Shown in pieces: positions 22,923 to 34,079 of a stretch of 64,000 nt of DNA (its first letter is position 1; the number at the start of each line of letters is the position of its first letter). This stretch comes from Laguncularia racemosa (lineage: Eukaryota > Streptophyta > Magnoliopsida > Myrtales > Combretaceae): NCBI GenBank assembly GCA_037954665.1, contig JBBMOL010000021.1:6944001-7008000 (forward strand), given 5' to 3'. The notes below the pieces were generated by a model. The model ran no database searches and was not told where the DNA came from. It saw nothing but the letters and a program-made list of their open reading frames with translations. The position numbers and the translations under genes were made by a program.

Positions 22923-24492
22923 ATATGATAAGGAGTTCTATGTCGTGGTAAGAGCTCTAAAAGTGTGGGAACATTACTTGGTTGGAAAGGAGTTCATCTT
23001 GTACTCGGATTGTGGGGCTTTAAAACACCTGAGCAGCCAGACTCGAATAAGTAAAGACATGCATGCGAGGTGGATTGAGTTCTTACAAAGATTTCCTTTC
23101 AGATTGATGCACAAGTCTGGTATGCAAAATAAAGTGGCTGGCGCCCTGAGTAGAAGAGCCGATGTACTACTCACTCTGAGTGCGGAGATTGTTGGTTTTG
23201 AAAGGCTAAAGGAGTTATACGAGGGGGATGGAGATTTTAAAGAGACATGGAGCAAATGTGCCAACAGGGAGTCTTGTGACGATTACCATGTTCACAACGG
23301 ATACTTGATGAAAGGGAATCAGCTGTGTATTCCTGAGTCTTCCTTACGGGAGAAACTTATTCGAGACCTGCACAGTGGTAGACTGGCAGGACATCTGGGT
23401 AGAGACAAGACCTTAGCTGCAGTTGCCGAGAGGTACTTTTGGCCTCGGCTAAGGAGGGATGTTTATAGAATTGTGGAAAGGTGTTATATCTTCCAAGTGT
23501 CGAAGGGACAGTCTCAAAACACTGGCCTATATACTCCCCTACCAGTGCTTGCGAACATTTGGGAGGATCTGTCGATGGATTTTGTACTTAGTTTGCCTCG
23601 TACCCAACGAGGTGCTGACTCTGTTTTTGTTGTAGTTGATAGGTTCTCCAAGATGGCGCACTTTATTCCCTACAGGAAGACCGCTAATGTATGGGCCATC
23701 ATACGACTATTCTTTAAGGAAGTGGTGCGCCTACATGGTGTTCCAAAGTCCATCACCTCCGACAGAGATAGCAAGTTCCTCAGCTATTTTTGGAGGACTC
23801 TTTGGTACATGTTTGACTCATCCCTGAATTATAGCAATACAACTCACCCTTAAACTAATGGTCAAACAGAAGTAACCAACCGGACCCTCGGGAATCTAAT
23901 TAGATGCATTTGCCGTGAGAAGCTAGGGTAGTGGGATCAAGTTTTGGCTCAAGTTGAGTTCATCTACAATAGTTCTGTCCATAGAACTATTGGAAGATCA
24001 CCGTTCTCGGTAGTGTACACCAAAACGCCACAACATGCGCTGGACCTGATCAAGTTACCCAAGGGTGTGATGGGTGACATCGTTGCTAAGCATATGGCTG
24101 AACAATGCCAAGCCACCACAGCGGAAGTCAAACGGAAGATTGAAGAAGCTAATGCCAGGTATAAGGGGGTTGCTGATAAACATAAGTGGAAGAAACTGTT
24201 TGAAGTGGGCGATCAGGTGATGGTTTATCTTCGGAAAGAACGTTTCCCTGTGGGTAGATATGGGAAACTACAACCAAAGAATTATGGCCCATATGAAGTA
24301 GTGTGCAAGATCAATGACAACGCGTATATCGTCAAGCTCCCAAACAATATGAACATTTCGTGCACTTTCAATGTAGTAGATTTATCTCTCTTCCACCCCG
24401 ATGACACACCATTATATCTTGAAGCGAACTTGGGGTCGAGTTCTTCATTGGCGGGAGAGAATGATGCGGGCATCGTAGCTGACACGGGTTGA
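22923..24492 (+). pseudogene. pol: Element A Pol part 2: RNase H and integrase
   Basis: The frame interrupted at 7234 resumes with YDKEFYVVVRALKVWEHYL. The RNase H end has decayed: YSDCGALKHL has Cys where TDH is usual, and VAGALSRRAD lacks the usual Asp. The integrase zinc region is HSGRLAGHLGRDKT ... RCYIFQVSKG, with the second Cys changed to Phe. The core has D in MDFVLSLPRT, D in TSDRDSKFLSYFW and E in TNGQTEVTNRTL; a TAA at 23851-23853 replaces a Gln codon in HPQTNG. Another stop lies at 23928-23930, then 23944-24492 is open (VQYNS-type core end, LRKERFPVGRYGKLQP, INDNAYIVKLPNNMN). The frame enters the 3' LTR and ends ADTG. Confidence 0.85.
24450..24461 (+). promoter_or_regulatory. Polypurine tract of element A
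   Basis: GGCGGGAGAGAA immediately before the 3' LTR, within the pol frame. It would prime plus-strand synthesis. Confidence 0.7.
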
Positions 24493-25041
24493 TTAGGCGT
24501 GTCTTTTACAATACACGACCGTATAATGTGTCTAGAAGCTCCCAGAAACATACACGGCCTGATACACGGCCAGAAAGCATGACCGTGTGTTGTGTCAGCA
24601 TAATTCCCAGAAACATACACGGCCACTTACACGACAAGGAGGCACGGCCGTGTGTTGTGTCAGGAAAATCCACAGAAACTTACACGGCTAGAAGGCACGG
24701 CTGTATGTTGTATCAAGAGTGTCCACAGAAGCCTATACGGCCTTATACACGGCCGTATATAATCCAGACGACGGACGTGTATATGTATATTTATTCCCAC
24801 GTGTAAATATTTATTTCCTTGTTAATTATTTCCCTAAGGACTATAAATAGCCTTTAGGCCATTCTAGGGTTAGCTTTTGAATCTTTTGTCAGATATACAT
24901 TCTTAGAGAATAGTTTTTACTACTTTCTCGATTGTGCGCAATTGAGGTTTTCAAGGAATAACTCAGAATTATTCTTTGTTTGTTCGTGAGGTCCAATCCT
25001 AGAATTGGTCTCGTGTTGTTTACGCTTTCTGCGCTGCATCA
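24462..25041 (+). repeat. Element A 3' LTR
   Basis: 580 bp, TGATG...CATCA, matching 3566-4157. Exact CACGGCCGTG at 24643-24652 and TATA box at 24842-24850. The pol frame runs about 30 bases into it. Differences from the 5' copy are mostly C/T and G/A changes, several within CACGGCCGTG-type motifs. Confidence 0.9.
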
Positions 25042-25046
25042 AATAG

Positions 25047-25647
25047 CGATGGTGTAGAGTTGATGATAGAGGTATAGATGTATGGTTTTGATAGTGGTAT
25101 AGTAGTGGAGATGTATTAGGGATTGGCTTGGGGTTTGTAGTTGTAGCACCCTACTTCCTTAAGGCCTATTCATCTATACACCGTTACCTAGGAAGTAGTG
25201 CGCAATGCTATCCTTGAGTTGATGATAAGGCTAACTAGAATCAAGCATAGTCTAAAATTCATAAATATAACTTATATATATATATATATAATAGTGTGGA
25301 AACATCTTTTACATATATAATATTAGGGTGTTGCATATGTCTAGTAAAGTCACTGAAAAATGCATAAGTTCATCTGCTTCAATATTTATTTATATTATGG
25401 AAGTTGGTTCTTGTTCTCGTAATCTTTACCTTGAACATATGCTCTAGCATCATTTATATTGAAAGTTGCCTAGCAAAAGTTGTTTTTTTGACTTAGAAAA
25501 TTTTTCCTAGTGTTAAAATCAGCTTGATGGGCCAACTTTAGTGGTGTTTTATGATGATATAGAGGTGGCTTTAGTGTGGTGGTGGTGAGGGATTGAAGGA
25601 AGGTGTAAAGTACTTCAAATGGTGGTCATGGCTTCAACTTTAGTTAA
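25047..25647. other. Spacer between elements A and K
   Basis: Starts GTG-rich, continuing the 3000-3560 block, then becomes ordinary AT-rich DNA. An (AT)n microsatellite lies near 25275-25292. No gene is supported. Confidence 0.5.
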
Positions 25648-25652
25648 GTGGT

Positions 25653-26323
25653 TGATGAGGACCAGCTAGCATCTAAAAGGAAGGAACCAAAATCCTATGA
25701 TCTATTACATGATATTGGAGGCCCGATGACTCAAGCTAGAGCTAAGTGGATGAACGAAGCTTTATACGGATTAGTCATGGACCTACAAGCTAAGGAATCA
25801 AGTTACACTAAAAGAGAACCAACACTTATCAACTTGATTCACGTTTCCATGGAGGGATGCAATGATTTAGAGGCTTTAGAATAAATTATTTTTATTGAAC
25901 CAAAAAGGAAGAAGCACATTTAGTTTGGTTATTTGTTATGTTTTTGTTTTATTTGTTTGGTTTGTAATTTATATTATTTAGTTTCCTATTCGGTTACATG
26001 AGAATAAGGAAACAAATAGATTAGGAAACTTAGGTTTTTTCATATTGTTGTATGGACACTATATAAAGTCGTGTAAGGGGGCGGCCATGAAATATCTTAT
26101 TATTGAATTGAGAAAACCCCTTTTTTGTTCTGTTGCAAAAGAACTCTTCCATATGAATTCTTAACTGAATTGCTTGGAAACCCTTTTGATAACTTAGGTT
26201 TCAGTTAATAGGTGTGATTGGTGTCTAGTTACGCAATACTTGTTTGAGACGGTCCTCGGGATAATCTATTCAAATAACGTCTTCAGGGTTCTAGGTTTAA
26301 TATACCTAGGGTTTCACGCATCA
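25653..26323 (+). repeat. Element K 5' LTR
   Basis: 671 bp. A TATATAAAG box lies at 26060-26068 and an inverted repeat CTAGGT...ACCTAG at 26291-26309. The LTR start translates as pol C-terminus (DEDQLASKRKEPKS, MTQARAKWMNEALYGLV), because in this group the pol frame ends inside the LTR. Confidence 0.88.
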
Positions 26324-26325
26324 TT

Positions 26326-26337
26326 TGGTATCAGAGC
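26326..26337 (+). promoter_or_regulatory. Primer-binding site of K (tRNA-iMet)
   Basis: TGGTATCAGAGC two bases after the LTR end, the exact 12-base complement of initiator tRNA-Met. Confidence 0.85.
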
Positions 26338-27084
26338 TTTGGCTTCTTGAATCAAGTAATTTCTATCCTTTTTCTTTATTCGTCTATTTTTCTTTTCCAT
26401 ATTCATATTTAGAAAATTCTTATAAAAGAAAAAAAAAATCTTGATCAGTCACTAAAATCCCTTAGAGGCCAACGGTGCCTAAGGTTAGTTAGTCCTTGAC
26501 ATTCAATTGTTGTTCAATTCATAGTTCATCTTCAAAAAAAAAAAAAAAATCAATTCAGTTGCAAAAGAAAGAATCAAGAACCAGAATTCAAAAAGAAAAA
26601 AAAAAAAAAAGAGAGAGAGAGAGAGAGAAGATCTAGTTTTGGCAAGTACCATTCAATTGCTAAATTCAATTTCCAATTCTAGCCGCACATTACATCTTGT
26701 TCTTCCCAATTGAGCATCCGAATTATACTTATATCTGTGATCTATATTCGATGCAATTTTCCTTGTTTCCATTTAATTGCGTGATAGGGACTTGCTTGTT
26801 GGTTCCGAAATTAGTAGTACATAATTTGCGCATATCTCTTAGAAATTCATACTTGATCTTTCTTACATTGTGACTTGGAACTAATTAGCGATCATTAGGT
26901 GTTGACTTAGTAATTTGTGTTTAGGAGTTCCAATTTGAGTTCCTAGCAAAAAAATTATAAAAAGCGAGTTATGAGACCATATTTTGTAAGAGATATACAT
27001 GAGTGAAAATTGTGAGCAATATACGAGTGGGTGTGAGGAACATACATAATTTTTTTGTTTTACTTTGTTGAAAACTTTAGAATT

Positions 27085-29142
27085 ATGTCGAGACAGAGCA
27101 CTAATGGAGGAGATGGTAGAGTGATGTTTGAGGATTTGATGCGGGAGATGAAGAGAATCTTAACGGGTGAACTTGAACAAATCTATGAAAGAATGGATAG
27201 GATGGAGAGGAGTAGGGAACCGTCTAGTAGTACAACTGTTAAGCGAGGAGTAGGTAGACTGAATAGGGGAGGCATTAGGATAGAAGAAGGTGAAGAGTCT
27301 GATTTTAGAGATTACCAACACGTGAGGGATAGGGTGATGTGCCTAAAACCAAGAGTAAGCACATACAAAAGAATCAAGGAAAACACCTTAATTCACAAAA
27401 CACAAAACCGGTTCACTTGACTAGGTAAATGCGGAAATCCTAAGGTAATGGAATGAAATCCAAAGAGCTCTAATTGCTATTATCAATCCAAACAAGTAAT
27501 CTTCATCAAATAATAACAATTAGAATTGAAACCACGTGAATCAAATCAAGAAATCAAATGGGTCAAACCGCAAATTCCAACCCTTCCTTCAACTATCCAA
27601 TTCACGCCACAATAAAGAGAATGATATCATATATCAACATAATCAATCCTATAACAAGCTATTGATCACGAATTTGGAATTAAAACAAGTCCAAGAACAT
27701 CCAAATCAACCCTAGATATGACTCACTAGAGAAGAAATGAACAACAACAAAGATGAATCGATATTACTCACGATTTCTCCTTGTTGCACTCGCCACAATT
27801 TCAACTTCTTGGGATTGAAATTGATAAGTGAATTTGGAATTAGGAAAACCCTAAGCCCTCTCACGAAATGTGAAGTGTTTGTTCTACAAAATTAGCCTCT
27901 TAAACCCTCTCTTAAGCAGGTATTTATACTTGCTACTCCGAGGGTTAAAAAGTGCTCAAAATTATAAGTTTGCCACTTTTAAGGTGGTTAACCCTAAATG
28001 AAAATTACAAGGAAATAAAAGTGTCCCAAAACCAAAATACAACTAAAATAGTTCATAAAAGAAGAAATATATAAAACAAATGGTCTTCATGATGCCGATC
28101 TTCTATAGGATCCATCGGCTCAGCTCATCGCCGGTTCAGGTCGGTCCATGGATAACCCACAAGCTGAGTCTAAGGGAGTTTGTCCATTACCCTATAGAAT
28201 ATGATAAGCGTGCCTATTGGAAAACACAATACAAGAATAATAGAAAAGCGGTTAATATATAAATAATTCTGGGGTCGATTTGCTCAAAATGGGCCCTCAA
28301 CGCCAAGATTTGAGATCCTTCAGTTCTTGCCCTAATGATAGGTTTTGTCGGATTTTTATTCCTATCATAGGGGGAGTATCCAGAGGTATGATAGTAATTT
28401 GGGGAGTATTAAATTGAAAATCCCAATATTTTAGGTAAAGAATGATCTAGAGTTATATTTAGAGTGGAAGAGAAAAACGGATCATGTGTTTGAATGTCAC
28501 AACTACACTGAGGAGAAAAAGATAAAATTGGCTGCAGTAGAGTTTTCAAATTATGCCAGTGTACGGTGGGATCAGTTGGTGCGTAATAGGCGTAGGTATG
28601 GAGAGCGACATGTTAGCACTTGGGAGGAGATGAAAACTATTATGTAGAAGCATTTCATTCTTAGTCACTACCATAGAGATTTACTTAGGAAAGTCTAGGG
28701 GTCGACTTAGGAAAATAAAAATGTAGAGGATTACTACAAAGAGTTGGAGATGGCCTTGATTAGAGTTAGAGTTAGGGAGGATGATGAAGCCACTATGGCT
28801 AGATTCATCAACAAGATGAATAGGGAAATAACTGACGTAGTAGATCTACACCGTTATTTAGATATGGAAGAGTTGCTGCATAGAGCTATTAAAGTAGAGT
28901 GGCAATTAAAGTATAAGAGTGACCAGAGGACTAGCTCGACTTCCAAATCTCCATAGAAGTCTACGTGGAAGAGAATCTCTACCGATTCAAAGCCTAAGGA
29001 GGACATAAAGGCTAAGAATCCAATTGCTGCACCTAAGGGAAAGACTGACACTAAACACCTTTCTAGGACGAGAGATATTAAATGTTTTAGGTGTTAAGGA
29101 TTTAGGCACATTGCATCCTAATGTCCAAATCAGAGAACTATG
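27085..29142 (+). pseudogene. gag: Element K Gag, split by solo LTR
   Basis: ATG 27085 (MSRQSTNGGDGRVMFEDLMR) opens a frame of about 83 codons up to the solo LTR at 27335. After it, from 28373, Gag continues: YLEWKRKTDHVFECHNYTEE, KLAAVEFSNYASVRWDQLV, EEMKTIM*KHFI, and MARFINKMNREITDVVDLH (28744-28956). Five or so stops interrupt it, most where Trp or Gln stand in relatives (TAG for TGG or CAG). The knuckle reads CFRC*GFRHIAS*C near 29082, with the cysteines and His kept but two stops inside. Confidence 0.8.
27335..28367 (-). mobile_element. C-family solo LTR inside element K
   Basis: Single 1033-bp LTR, minus orientation (TGATAGGAAT start, GGCACATCA end), with a perfect duplication taggg at 27330-27334 and 28368-28372. 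It carries the palindromic TATA region (27916-27933, one arm changed) and the leader hairpin near 27794-27821. It is the remnant of a full element removed by LTR-LTR recombination. Confidence 0.9.
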
Positions 29143-29259
29143 ATTATCAGTGATAATGGGGATGTAGAGAGTGTGAGCTCTGAGGAAGAGGAGGAGTCAC
29201 CATTGTAGGAGTATGAGGATGTTGACTTAGAGGGACCCGTGAATGCCGAGTTGTATGTC

Positions 29260-29892
29260 ACGAGGAGAGTACTTAGTATACAACCCTAGGAGGATGGTGA
29301 GGGGATCCAACGTAAACATATTTTTCATACACGGTGTCACGTGCAGAGTAAAGTTTATAGCTTGATAATCGATAGTGGCAGCTGCACTAATGTTGCTAGC
29401 ACCTTGCTGGTAGATAAGATGCGGTTGAAAGCTATGAAACATCCGAGACCATATCGATTACAGTGGTTGAATGAATGTGGGGAGGTTAAGGTGACCATGT
29501 AGGTTCTTATAGCTTTTTCCATAAGGAGCTATAAAGATGTGGTTATGTGTGATGTGGTACCTATGCAAGCTAGCTACATATTATCAGGGCGACCTTGGCA
29601 ATTCGATAGGAAGATTACATATGATAGGTATAAGAATCAATATTCCTTTGTATTAAACAAAAGGAAAGTGGTTCTCACATCACAAAAACCATGGGAAGCT
29701 AGTGAGGATCAAATGCGGATGGCAAAAGAATTCAAAGAGAAACATAAGAGTGTGCGAGAGAAGGGTGAGAAAAAGAAAGAGAGTGAGAAACAAACACTAG
29801 TAAGTTATGAGGGAAGACAGTTTGCAACATTGAGAGGAGAGAAAATTATAAGAAAAAGTGAGTGTGAGAGTACAATGTTGGCAAGGAAATAA
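29260..29892 (+). pseudogene. pol: Element K protease
   Basis: Reads HIFHTRCHVQSKVYSLIIDSGSCTNVASTLLV with the catalytic DSG near 29371, then RPYRLQWLNECGEV, and after a stop at about 29500 the frame 29539-29892 (MCDVVPMQASYILSGRPWQF). Ends in a Lys/Glu-rich linker that normally precedes RT. The following RT is deleted. Confidence 0.75.
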
Positions 29893-30420
29893 CTACTTGT
29901 ACTTATGTACAAGGATATTTAGTTTACTTATACTGACACTAACCTTTTGTTACCTAGTATGGTGTTTTCTTATGGCTTTGTTGTAGGTACAGATGGGATA
30001 GCCGTGGATACGAAGAAATTGGAGGCGATCTGAAAGTGGCCAAAGGGACGTGTTAGGATCGTGTTTTATCTAGGAGAAGGGATTTGGGTGCATTTGAGAA
30101 CAAAAAGATTTTATGAGCAATGGAAGTCTAAATTACATCCTAAGGGAGATGGACCTTTCCAAGAAGTGGAGTGCATCAATGACAATGCTTACAAGATTGA
30201 CTTGCCAAATCACTATGGTAATGTAAGCACAACTTTTAATATTTCTAATTTTACTCCTTATGATGCAGTTGATTTGAGGATGAATCTTTTCAAGGAAGGA
30301 GGGAATGATGAGGATCAGCTAGCATCTAAAAGGAAAGAACCAAAATCTCATGATCCATTACATGGTATTGGAGGCCCAATGACCCGAGCTAGAGCTAAAA
30401 GGATGAACGAAGCTCTATAA
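29893..30420 (+). pseudogene. pol: Element K Pol remnant with RT-integrase deletion
   Basis: Between 29900 and 30060 the sequence jumps from the pre-RT linker to a short piece from the end of RT (GTDGIAVDTKKLEAI, aligning with the region after YFDD in element E), then straight to the integrase C-terminus (WVHLRTKRFYEQWKSKLHPK, INDNAYKIDLPNHYG, FNISNFTPYDAVDLRMNLF). The last frame (30061-30420) runs 115 bases into the 3' LTR and ends MTRARAKRMNEAL. Two separate deletions are needed, so RT palm, RNase H and the integrase DDE core are all missing. Confidence 0.78.
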
Positions 30421-31001
30421 GGATTAGTCATGAACCTACAAGCTAAGGAATCAAGTTACACTAAAAGAGAACCAACACTTATCAACTTGATTCACGTTTC
30501 CATAGAGGGATGCAATGATTTAGAGGCCTTAAAATAAATTAATTTTATTGAACCAAAAAGGGAGAAGCACATTCGGTTTTGCTATTTGTTATGTTTTTGT
30601 TTTATTTTTTTGGTTTGTAATTTATATTATTTACCTGCCTATTCGGTTACATGAGAATAAGGTAACAAATAGATTAGGCAACTTAGGTTTTTTCATATTG
30701 TTATTTGTACACTATATAAAGCCGTGTAAGGGGCCGACCATGAAATATCTTATTATTGAATTGAGAAAATACAATTTTCATAAGAGTGCGAAAACCCCTT
30801 TTTTGTTCTTTTGCAAAAGAACTTTTCCATAGGAATTCTTAACCGAATTGCTTGAAAACCCTTTTGATAACTTAGGTTTTTATCAACAAGTGTGATTAGG
30901 GTCTAGTTACATAATATTTGTTTGAGACAATTCTCGGGATAATCGATTCAAATAATGTCATTGGAGTTTTGGGTTTAATATACCTAAGGTTTCATGCATA
31001 A
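30306..31001 (+). repeat. Element K 3' LTR
   Basis: 696 bp, mate of 25653-26323. TATATAAAG box near 30713. It contains a short extra stretch (about 30770-30790) absent from the 5' copy. The right end is CATAA instead of CATCA. Confidence 0.88.
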
Positions 31002-31006
31002 GTGGT

Positions 31007-33410
31007 TGTGAAGTTATGTGAGAGAGAAATAAGGCTCACAAGTCATGTTGCTTAGAAGAAGAAGAAAGGAAGAAGAAAGAGATTCTCACAATTTTGTTTT
31101 GAGAAAAGATAAATACTTGGGTATAAGATGGTGCATAAGTTAATGACGTTAAATGAGAACACATGGAGGAAGAAGTGTAAGTGGAGGGATAATGAATTAA
31201 TTTTTCCAATTTATGCAAGATTTGTTGTACTGCGTTACCTCTTTAGCGGATCGTGTGTATTTTGCAAGATTTACACCAATACACATGTGTAGTCTAATAT
31301 ACGTGATAAAATTATTTTTACATTGCTTTTAAACAAAATTTTACGAGCAAGCTTGAAATAAATTATATAACATGAAAATATATGGATTTATCATTTTCTT
31401 ATTGTTACTCATATTTTAAAAGACTAATATTTATTTTAATGTCAATTAGCATTTAATATTGAGAACTCAATATTTTTTAGTTTTGATTTTTGCATTTAAC
31501 TTTATATTATATTTAGAGACTATTTTTTTTTTCTATTTTTGCAATTTGTTAATCTATTTTTTTTTATTTTTTTAGTTATTTATTTTGACATAGTCTGACC
31601 ACATGTTAATTTAATACTCTTTTTTTTAACCATTTGATTTATGATTTGAAAATTTTATTTTTGCTAATATCATTCGCATTCTAAAAAATCAAATCCTTGA
31701 GTGTTTTGGTAAAATTTTCTGTAAGGACTTCATGTCCTCCCAATTATTGTCAATTTAACAAAGTATTTATTTATTATTAATTATGCGCAAGATTAGGCTA
31801 TTATAGTAGTGTGTGTAATGACAAAAGTGGTGGTGGCAATGGCAATGTTGCAGGGAGCAATGGTGTTGACTGTGTAAGATAGATGGTGATGATGATGGTG
31901 CAATAATGGTGTATTTTTTATGAATATAAAATTATCATATAATTATAAAATTTATTCCCATATCAGAGGGAATAAGAAATATCATTTCATGAAAAGGTAA
32001 TGGTTATTTTTTTATAGAGAAGGGATTAAACAATATCTAGGATTAGTTATTCTCTAATCAAGTTTTATTCCCTTGGTCAAGTAAATAAGGAAAATAATAC
32101 TATTTAATGAAAAAGTATTTTATTTCTTCTTTACTGCCATGAAATTAACAGGCCATAAAAGGGGAAAAACCAAAAAAAAAAAAAAAGAGAAAAAATTCCC
32201 TATTGGGGTGATACTTAAAATGCAGAATAAGCGATCGGATCTCATTGCTTTAAAGATATCTCCTAGATATCAAAGCTAAAAGAGAATGTGGTATAAAGGT
32301 GAAGTTCAAAAGTAATAGGCATCGAGTGGCCTAGAAATGCGCTATAGGCTCCATTAATTAAGAGACAGGCCATTACGTGAAAATTTATTATCACTCGGAA
32401 TCTACGTTTGGCTGTTTTGCGCGCAATTGATGTACGTGAAGCCATGATTTCTATAAAGCGGTGTGGCTTGGGGCCATTGAAAAGAGTGCACAGATTAATC
32501 GACCATTGTATCACCTTGGCTTTCTTATAAATATAATTGCTTGTTTTTAGCACAACTTATTTTTCTCCAGGTGTTAATTGCTAGCATAAAATACAAGAGG
32601 GTGCCAAATTATTTAGACTAAATAAGGAGAATCGGTTATTGGTATAAACTTTGGTATGCATAGGACATTTTAGCAAAGATATAACAAGTTGGTTAGCGGA
32701 ATGATTGCTTTGTTTAAGAAAAGAAGTTGCTCAATATACCTTGAGCAATTTTCTTGACAAAGCATATGGAAAGCGATAATGGTACAATTGGTGTAGGGTC
32801 GCTATAAAGACTCGGAATCTCGATGGCAAGCCAGTTATTTTCCTTTTTCCGTCGTAATCCTAATATTCCTATTCCAACATTGCCGAATATTCTTCTCTAT
32901 CTCGATTCATATACCTGAACTGAGGTGACCGAAGACAATAAAATGCCTAGGCATTCAATTCTATGTTAGTGTTGAAGGAAGAAAAGGTAGAAAGTTTGGT
33001 AAATAGATGCCTTCGACCACATAAGAAAAGGATACTTCGACTCTTTAATAGTGAGTTTAGAGATTTTGGTAGACTAAGAAAAGGATTTGGATCAATGATT
33101 ACAGGAGATGCATTAAACCGATTAAATGGTTAAGGAATGAAGAGATTTAATTACACGCAACTTTGAATTCTCCAGTGGTTATTACTTTATAATCTATTTC
33201 TAATTTAATTGCATGACCATTATTGATAGTCAATCACATTGACCTGTATTCATGTTTATGGATATTACATCTAAATTAGGAATCTAAAGGTTTGCATGCA
33301 GCATAGGCAAGATGTTGTGAACAAATAATAAATCAATCTAGAATTTGAGAAATCTATAGAATAGGATTCTAGAAAATGATTAGGATGTGATTGATAAAAA
33401 ATTTTACAGA
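31007..33410. other. Non-coding spacer, no transposon recognised in most of it
   Basis: AT-rich DNA of 2.4 kb. A GTG/GAT-rich patch lies at 31795-31920. A minus-strand frame of 96 codons (32263-32553) contains MASRTSIARKTAKRRF and sits in DNA that is locally less AT-rich; I do not recognise it and see no supporting promoter or partner. A TTGCTCAA...TTGAGCAA hairpin lies at about 32727-32748. From about 33150 the text again resembles the J/Athila LTR leader style. Confidence 0.45.
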
Positions 33411-33415
33411 GTTCT

Positions 33416-34078
33416 TGATATGTTTCCAAGTGTGTGACCTCCAATTTTACATGTCTAGAGAGGAGGCCTAGGGAGGTTATTTGAGAGGCTACTCCATAAG
33501 TGCTACTATTTATCGTATGTATGTGTGTGCACTATCTATGTGAGGTGTATTGGGTTGGTGTAGGTTGTGTATGTGTGTGTGGTGTGTTAGGTCTTGCAGG
33601 GGTATTGCTGTAGTGTGCAAGGGTGTTGTTGTGGTGGTGTCTTTGTTATGTCTTGATTGTGTATATGTGTGTGTTGTGTGTGTGGTGTATTGGGTCTTGT
33701 AGGGGTATTGCTATGGTGTGCAAGGGTGTTGTTGTGGTGGTGTCATTGTTATGTCTTGATCGTGTATTAACGTGTTGTTGTGTTATGTTGGGGTGTTGTG
33801 GGTTTTGTATCAGCATTTGTTAGCTAACATGGAAGCTCCTGAAATGGGTTATATGTTGATTAGCTAACATGGAAGCTTCTAGAATATTCCATGGAAATAT
33901 CTATCCTAATGGCTATAAAAGAGGTACTTTCAATTAGTTATGGTAGTTATCATTTCCAAAAAAGGAAAGAAAGTAAAACTAAGGCCAGTTGAGCTCCACC
34001 TTAGGTAACCCACTTTTCATCCTAAGTAGCTAATCCCTTACGGTTCAACATCTATTCTCTAATCTATGGTTTCTATCA
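33416..34078 (+). repeat. Element L 5' LTR with internal duplication
   Basis: 663 bp, versus 488 bp for the 3' copy. A GT-rich unit of about 102 bp (GGTCTTG.AGGGGTATTGCT...TGTCTTGAT) is present twice in tandem from about 33588, and a GCTAACATGGAAGCT segment is also repeated; the 3' LTR has each once. Confidence 0.8.
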
Positions 34079-34079
34079 A

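Larger units (their letters stand above)
3566..25041 (+). mobile_element. Element A: CRM-like Ty3/gypsy retrotransposon, interrupted by B
   Basis: Full-length LTR element with LTRs at 3566-4157 and 24462-25041. Both begin TGATG and end CATCA, and the element is flanked by the duplication aatag (3561-3565 and 25042-25046). The order is PBS, gag, protease, RT, RNase H, integrase, polypurine tract, as in Ty3/gypsy elements. Element B sits inside the RNase H coding region; removing B and one copy of its target duplication restores a continuous reading frame. The body has several stops and shifts, so the element is inactive. The clade assignment (CRM-like chromovirus) is by resemblance of RT/integrase sequence from memory. 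Confidence 0.9.
25653..31001 (+). mobile_element. Element K: internally deleted CRM-like retrotransposon
   Basis: LTRs at 25653-26323 and 30306-31001; ends TGATGAGG...CATCA (decayed to CATAA at the right), flanked by gtggt (25648-25652 and 31002-31006). The interior has PBS, leader, Gag, protease and the C-terminal end of integrase. Most of RT, all RNase H and the integrase core are missing, so it is a deletion derivative. A C-family solo LTR sits in Gag. The protein sequence resembles elements E and H. Confidence 0.9.
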
